From positions 1 through 8,177 of the forward strand of contig CAZBTI010000149.1 in assembly GCA_964494395.1 (NCBI GenBank): a stretch of DNA of 8,177 nucleotides, read 5' to 3'. The notes below the pieces were generated by a model. It ran no database searches. It had not been told where the DNA came from and saw only the letters and a program-made list of their open reading frames with translations. This DNA comes from SHLQ01 sp964494395 (lineage in GTDB: Bacteria; Actinomycetota; Acidimicrobiia; Acidimicrobiales; SHLQ01). The translations under genes were made by a program, and so were the position numbers. Positions 6,194 through 8,177 of this stretch are shown here, in pieces; position 1 is the stretch's first letter; each line of letters opens with the position of its first letter.

Positions 6194-6565
6194 GTGATGA
6201 TGATCGGCCAAGCAGCAAAAGAACTCGGAGTTGCGACCCATGTTCTTCGTCATTGGGAAGACATGGGTCTTGTCGTTCCCCAAAGGACCTCGTCGGGCTA
6301 TCGCAGCTTTGATGCTGAAGCGATCCAACGGGCGCGAATGGTGCAAGGGTGCCAGTCGGCGGGGATGAGCCTCGAGGTCATTCGAGTCGTTCTCGATAGC
6401 ACCGAAGTCGGCCGAGCGAAAATCATCCGCTCGCAGCAAGCTCGTATAGAGGTCCTCATCAGCGATCTTGAGCAGACTCGCACGTTCTTAGAACACGCGA
6501 TCTCTTGTCGCCATAGCCTGGTGACGCGATGTGATGAGTGCAGCGAGTTCCCGACCGGCGGCTAG
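6194..6565 (+). CDS. MerR-family transcriptional regulator
   Basis: A small regulator of 123 residues from the GTG at 6194; ATG codons at 6197 and 6200 are equally possible starts because no ribosome binding site decides. Residues 4-25 (IGQAAKELGVATHVLRHWED) are the MerR helix-turn-helix, followed by the wing with SGYRSF at 34-39 and the second helical pair to about residue 68. A dimerisation coiled coil follows (about 72-103). The C-terminal tail has Cys105, Cys113 and Cys116 as C-x7-C-x2-C. The first two have the same spacing as the CueR metal-binding pair, but similar cysteines occur in uncharacterised MerR proteins, so metal sensing is only a possibility. It reads away from the hydrolase gene, with a palindromic operator between them, and most likely activates that gene and limits its own synthesis. 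Confidence 0.9.
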   Translation: MMMIGQAAKELGVATHVLRHWEDMGLVVPQRTSSGYRSFDAEAIQRARMVQGCQSAGMSLEVIRVVLDSTEVGRAKIIRSQQARIEVLISDLEQTRTFLEHAISCRHSLVTRCDECSEFPTGG

Positions 6566-6695
6566 CAGCTCGCCGAACTAGACGGTTCATTCGCTGGCGG
6601 GCTGGATCCGCGGAACCACCAACGGCTTTAGGCGCTCACCTCAACGGCAACCGGGTTTCATCACACTTCCAGCAGGCTTTCGTAGCCCGACTCAC
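6566..6695. other. gap between convergent MerR and acyltransferase genes
   Basis: These 130 bases hold no convincing gene. CGGCG and CGCCG around the MerR stop (about 6556-6575) could form a 5-bp stem with a ten-base loop, but no T-run follows. I see no clear terminator. Short minus-strand reading frames here run on into the acyltransferase in other frames and look like noise. Confidence 0.35.
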
Positions 6696-7868
6696 CTAGC
6701 GCCTCTTCTGTAACCATGCCAGCGTGCGCCTCTCGGCGCTCGATACCGGCATCTCTCGCGCGCTGATAACCCCGAGCACAGCCACCGCCGCCGCAGTAGC
6801 AATCGATCCGCTCCACGAAATTCCGGAGCGACGTGTCGCCGCCACGATTCCCGCCCACCAGAGCGGATAGGCAACGATGCCTCCCGATGCCTTCACCGTC
6901 GCTCTGATATTTCGAGCCTGCCGCTCGGCAACAAACTTCACCAGCCAGAACGGGGGACGGTTCAAGATCTTTCCGGCCATAGCAAACGGCCAGAGGAGGA
7001 GTGAATCTTCAAGGTCTATCTCATCGAGTGGAACCAGCAGGTCGGCCTCCCCATGGCGCCCGACAAGATCGGAGTCAGGCTCCGGCAGCAAGCCCGCTTC
7101 TGCCAACTCTTCTGCCCTCGTTTCGATCTCTCCTAAGCTCGCCCCAACCGGTAGGTCCAACATCGCGGCCGTTCGTGCCGATGCCCGCACCTCGCCGCTC
7201 GCCCATGTAGGTGCAACACTGCGAAGGCCCGCCTCGATCACGTCGGTCAGGCTCCGTACCGCAACCTGATCCTCACTCGACGAATCAGGGAACGAGTCGA
7301 CTACTTCGATCGGCTCTCCGAAACGTACGAGCGCATCGGATCGGAAGCGTTCGCGGTCTTCAAAGATCAGACCCACGGGAACGATGACCGGCTTCGCTCC
7401 ATCGTGAACCGCGTCGAGCGTCATGCGGGCAGCGCCAGTCCGGATCCTCTCAAGTCCTAGGCCATCATGAGACACGCCCTCGGCAAAGATCGCGACCGCG
7501 TCACCCTCGACGAGCGCTTGAGCGACAGCATCAAAGGCCTTCGAATTGTCCCCGCCTCCATCCTTTCGGCGATACACGGGAATCACGCGACCAGCAGCGA
7601 GGAAGGGCCGCAACGGCCAGATCTTCCACAGCGTCGACTTGCCAATCGCTCGCAGCTCGCGAGGAGTGCTGGCGTAGAGCATCATCGCGTCCATGAGACC
7701 CGAATGGTGGTTGGCAACCAGCATCACCGGGCGGTCGACGGGAACGCGCTCGACGTTCTCGACGTCAAGCCGGTCGAAGAACACACCGGCGATCGCTACC
7801 GCTAGCCCACGAAGACTCATCGATACCCAACCCACCGATCCAATGCCACGACCACAATCGTAGATCAC
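6696..7868 (-). CDS. PlsC-type glycerolipid acyltransferase with C-terminal membrane extension
   Basis: The 390-residue product carries the acyltransferase blocks in order: HX4D in NHHSGLMD (His55, Asp60), a second block around GRVIPVYRRKDGG (93-105), the phosphate-binding block FAEGVSHDG (128-136) and VIVPVGL (161-167). These enzymes transfer an acyl chain to glycerol-3-phosphate or lysophosphatidate at the inner membrane. The EGVSHD form followed by RTGAARMTLDA resembles the yeast GPAT-like subgroup more than the EGTR of ordinary PlsC. About 220 residues follow the core; the last part has hydrophobic stretches at about 331-348 and 354-371 that could be membrane hairpins. The start is uncertain: the GTG at 7868 gives 390 residues, while an ATG at 7820 would remove 16 and still keep all motifs. 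Neither has a good ribosome binding site. No lipid gene is adjacent. Confidence 0.87.
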   Translation of the reverse strand: MIYDCGRGIGSVGWVSMSLRGLAVAIAGVFFDRLDVENVERVPVDRPVMLVANHHSGLMDAMMLYASTPRELRAIGKSTLWKIWPLRPFLAAGRVIPVYRRKDGGGDNSKAFDAVAQALVEGDAVAIFAEGVSHDGLGLERIRTGAARMTLDAVHDGAKPVIVPVGLIFEDRERFRSDALVRFGEPIEVVDSFPDSSSEDQVAVRSLTDVIEAGLRSVAPTWASGEVRASARTAAMLDLPVGASLGEIETRAEELAEAGLLPEPDSDLVGRHGEADLLVPLDEIDLEDSLLLWPFAMAGKILNRPPFWLVKFVAERQARNIRATVKASGGIVAYPLWWAGIVAATRRSGISWSGSIATAAAVAVLGVISAREMPVSSAERRTLAWLQKRR

Positions 7869-8024
7869 CTCGTAGACGACAGCGAGAACGTAGACCTGAG
7901 CACCACAGCGGTTGGCGAGCGAAATTAGCGACTATCACGCATGATCAGGGGCAGTCATGTCGCAGCCTTGGCGAGGCATAACAGGGGAGTGCGAAGTCAA
8001 CCACCCACCAGGGTCCGCGTCAGC

Positions 8025-8040
8025 TGCGTCCGCGGACGCA
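8025..8040. repeat. 16-bp perfect palindrome, copy 1
   Basis: TGCGTCCGCGGACGCA reads the same on both strands with no spacer, so it looks like a protein-binding site rather than a hairpin. A partial copy of the same half-site, GTCCGCG at 8013-8019, lies just to the left. An identical full copy occurs 63 bp to the right. Confidence 0.8.
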
Positions 8041-8086
8041 ATTTCGCCATATTTAGTCGATGAGGTCAACGACAAAAGTACCCAAG

Positions 8087-8104
8087 ATGCGTCCGCGGAC
8101 GCAT
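8087..8104. repeat. 18-bp perfect palindrome, copy 2
   Basis: The same 16-bp core, here flanked by A and T so that the symmetry extends to 18 bp (ATGCGTCCGCGGACGCAT). The centres of the two copies, 8032.5 and 8095.5, are 63 bp apart, about six helical turns, placing both on one face of the DNA. The 46 bp between them are visibly more AT-rich than the palindromes. Confidence 0.8.
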
Positions 8105-8177
8105 GGCACATCAGAGCAGTCAGCAGACTTCCATGGTCAATCAGTTCAGGGTGTCAGCAAAGCCTGAGTTCCAGCAC

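Larger units (their letters stand above)
7869..8177. other. 309-bp non-coding stretch upstream of the acyltransferase gene
   Basis: No reading frame here is convincing. The part nearest the acyltransferase should hold its promoter on the minus strand, but no hexamer pair with normal spacing stands out. The part from about 8010 to 8104 contains two copies of a 16-bp palindrome, described separately. All three minus-strand frames meet a stop within 36 bases of the right edge (8156-8141), so no minus-strand gene extends in from the right past about 8140. Confidence 0.5.

Noticed and set aside
6661..6874. Small minus-strand frames overlapping the acyltransferase 3' end
   Set aside because: They are out of frame with the acyltransferase, low in complexity and without start signals.
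7941..8063. 40-codon plus-strand frame starting ATGATCAGG
   Set aside because: Arginine-rich and short, without a ribosome binding site. It runs through the first palindrome and has no recognisable motif.
8148..8172. Hairpin TCAGG/CCTGA near the right edge as a terminator
   Set aside because: Five paired bases with a 12-base loop and no T-run; too weak to call.
8103..8177. Possible start of a plus-strand gene at ATG 8103, open to the right edge for 25 codons
   Set aside because: Twenty-five open codons are not significant, another plus frame is also open here, and the only upstream sequence is the palindrome with no ribosome binding site. More sequence to the right could revive it.

Overview
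The window looks like chromosomal DNA from a moderately GC-rich actinobacterium. An aquatic or marine lineage such as the Acidimicrobiia is a guess from gene content and style, not something the sequence proves. Supporting signs are GTG starts, an SCP-x-type thiolase, a large family of Asp-nucleophile alpha/beta hydrolases, an actinobacterial-looking lipoprotein, and at least one promoter placed so close to its start codon that the mRNA should be leaderless. I see no rRNA, tRNA, CRISPR array, insertion sequence or phage gene.

Left block (about 1-3768, + strand): a compact three-gene operon. It encodes an SCP-x-type thiolase, a carotenoid-cleavage-oxygenase (CCO) family enzyme with all four iron-binding histidines, and an unusual regulator made of two tandem HxlR-type winged-helix units. 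The thiolase and CCO genes are 9 bp apart. The CCO stop and the regulator GTG start overlap as GTGA. A simple reading is oxidative cleavage of a C=C bond (apocarotenoid, stilbene or phenylpropanoid-like substrate) linked to thiolytic CoA chemistry, with the regulator made from the same mRNA. The substrate cannot be read from the sequence.

Middle block (3819-6565): a minus-strand gene for a secreted lipoprotein with an acidic serine-rich linker, an Ig-like region and a von Willebrand factor A (VWA) domain converges on the operon. Next comes a minus-strand alpha/beta hydrolase with an Asp nucleophile, divergent from a small MerR-family regulator. The 57-bp gap between those two holds a 20-bp near-perfect palindrome inside a 19-bp promoter spacer facing the hydrolase, the classic MerR activation architecture. 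The regulator's own candidate -35 lies in the same palindrome, which suggests autorepression.

Right block (6566-8177): a minus-strand membrane-associated PlsC-type acyltransferase with a C-terminal hydrophobic extension, then about 309 bp with no convincing gene. That stretch carries two copies of a 16-bp perfect palindrome whose centres are 63 bp apart, a candidate operator pair for something at or beyond the right edge.

Nothing here amounts to an obviously new defence or mobile system. The most distinctive items are the double-HxlR regulator with its duplicated H-x2-C-x9-C-x2-C motif, the MerR-type divergent promoter with leaderless start, and the paired palindromes.
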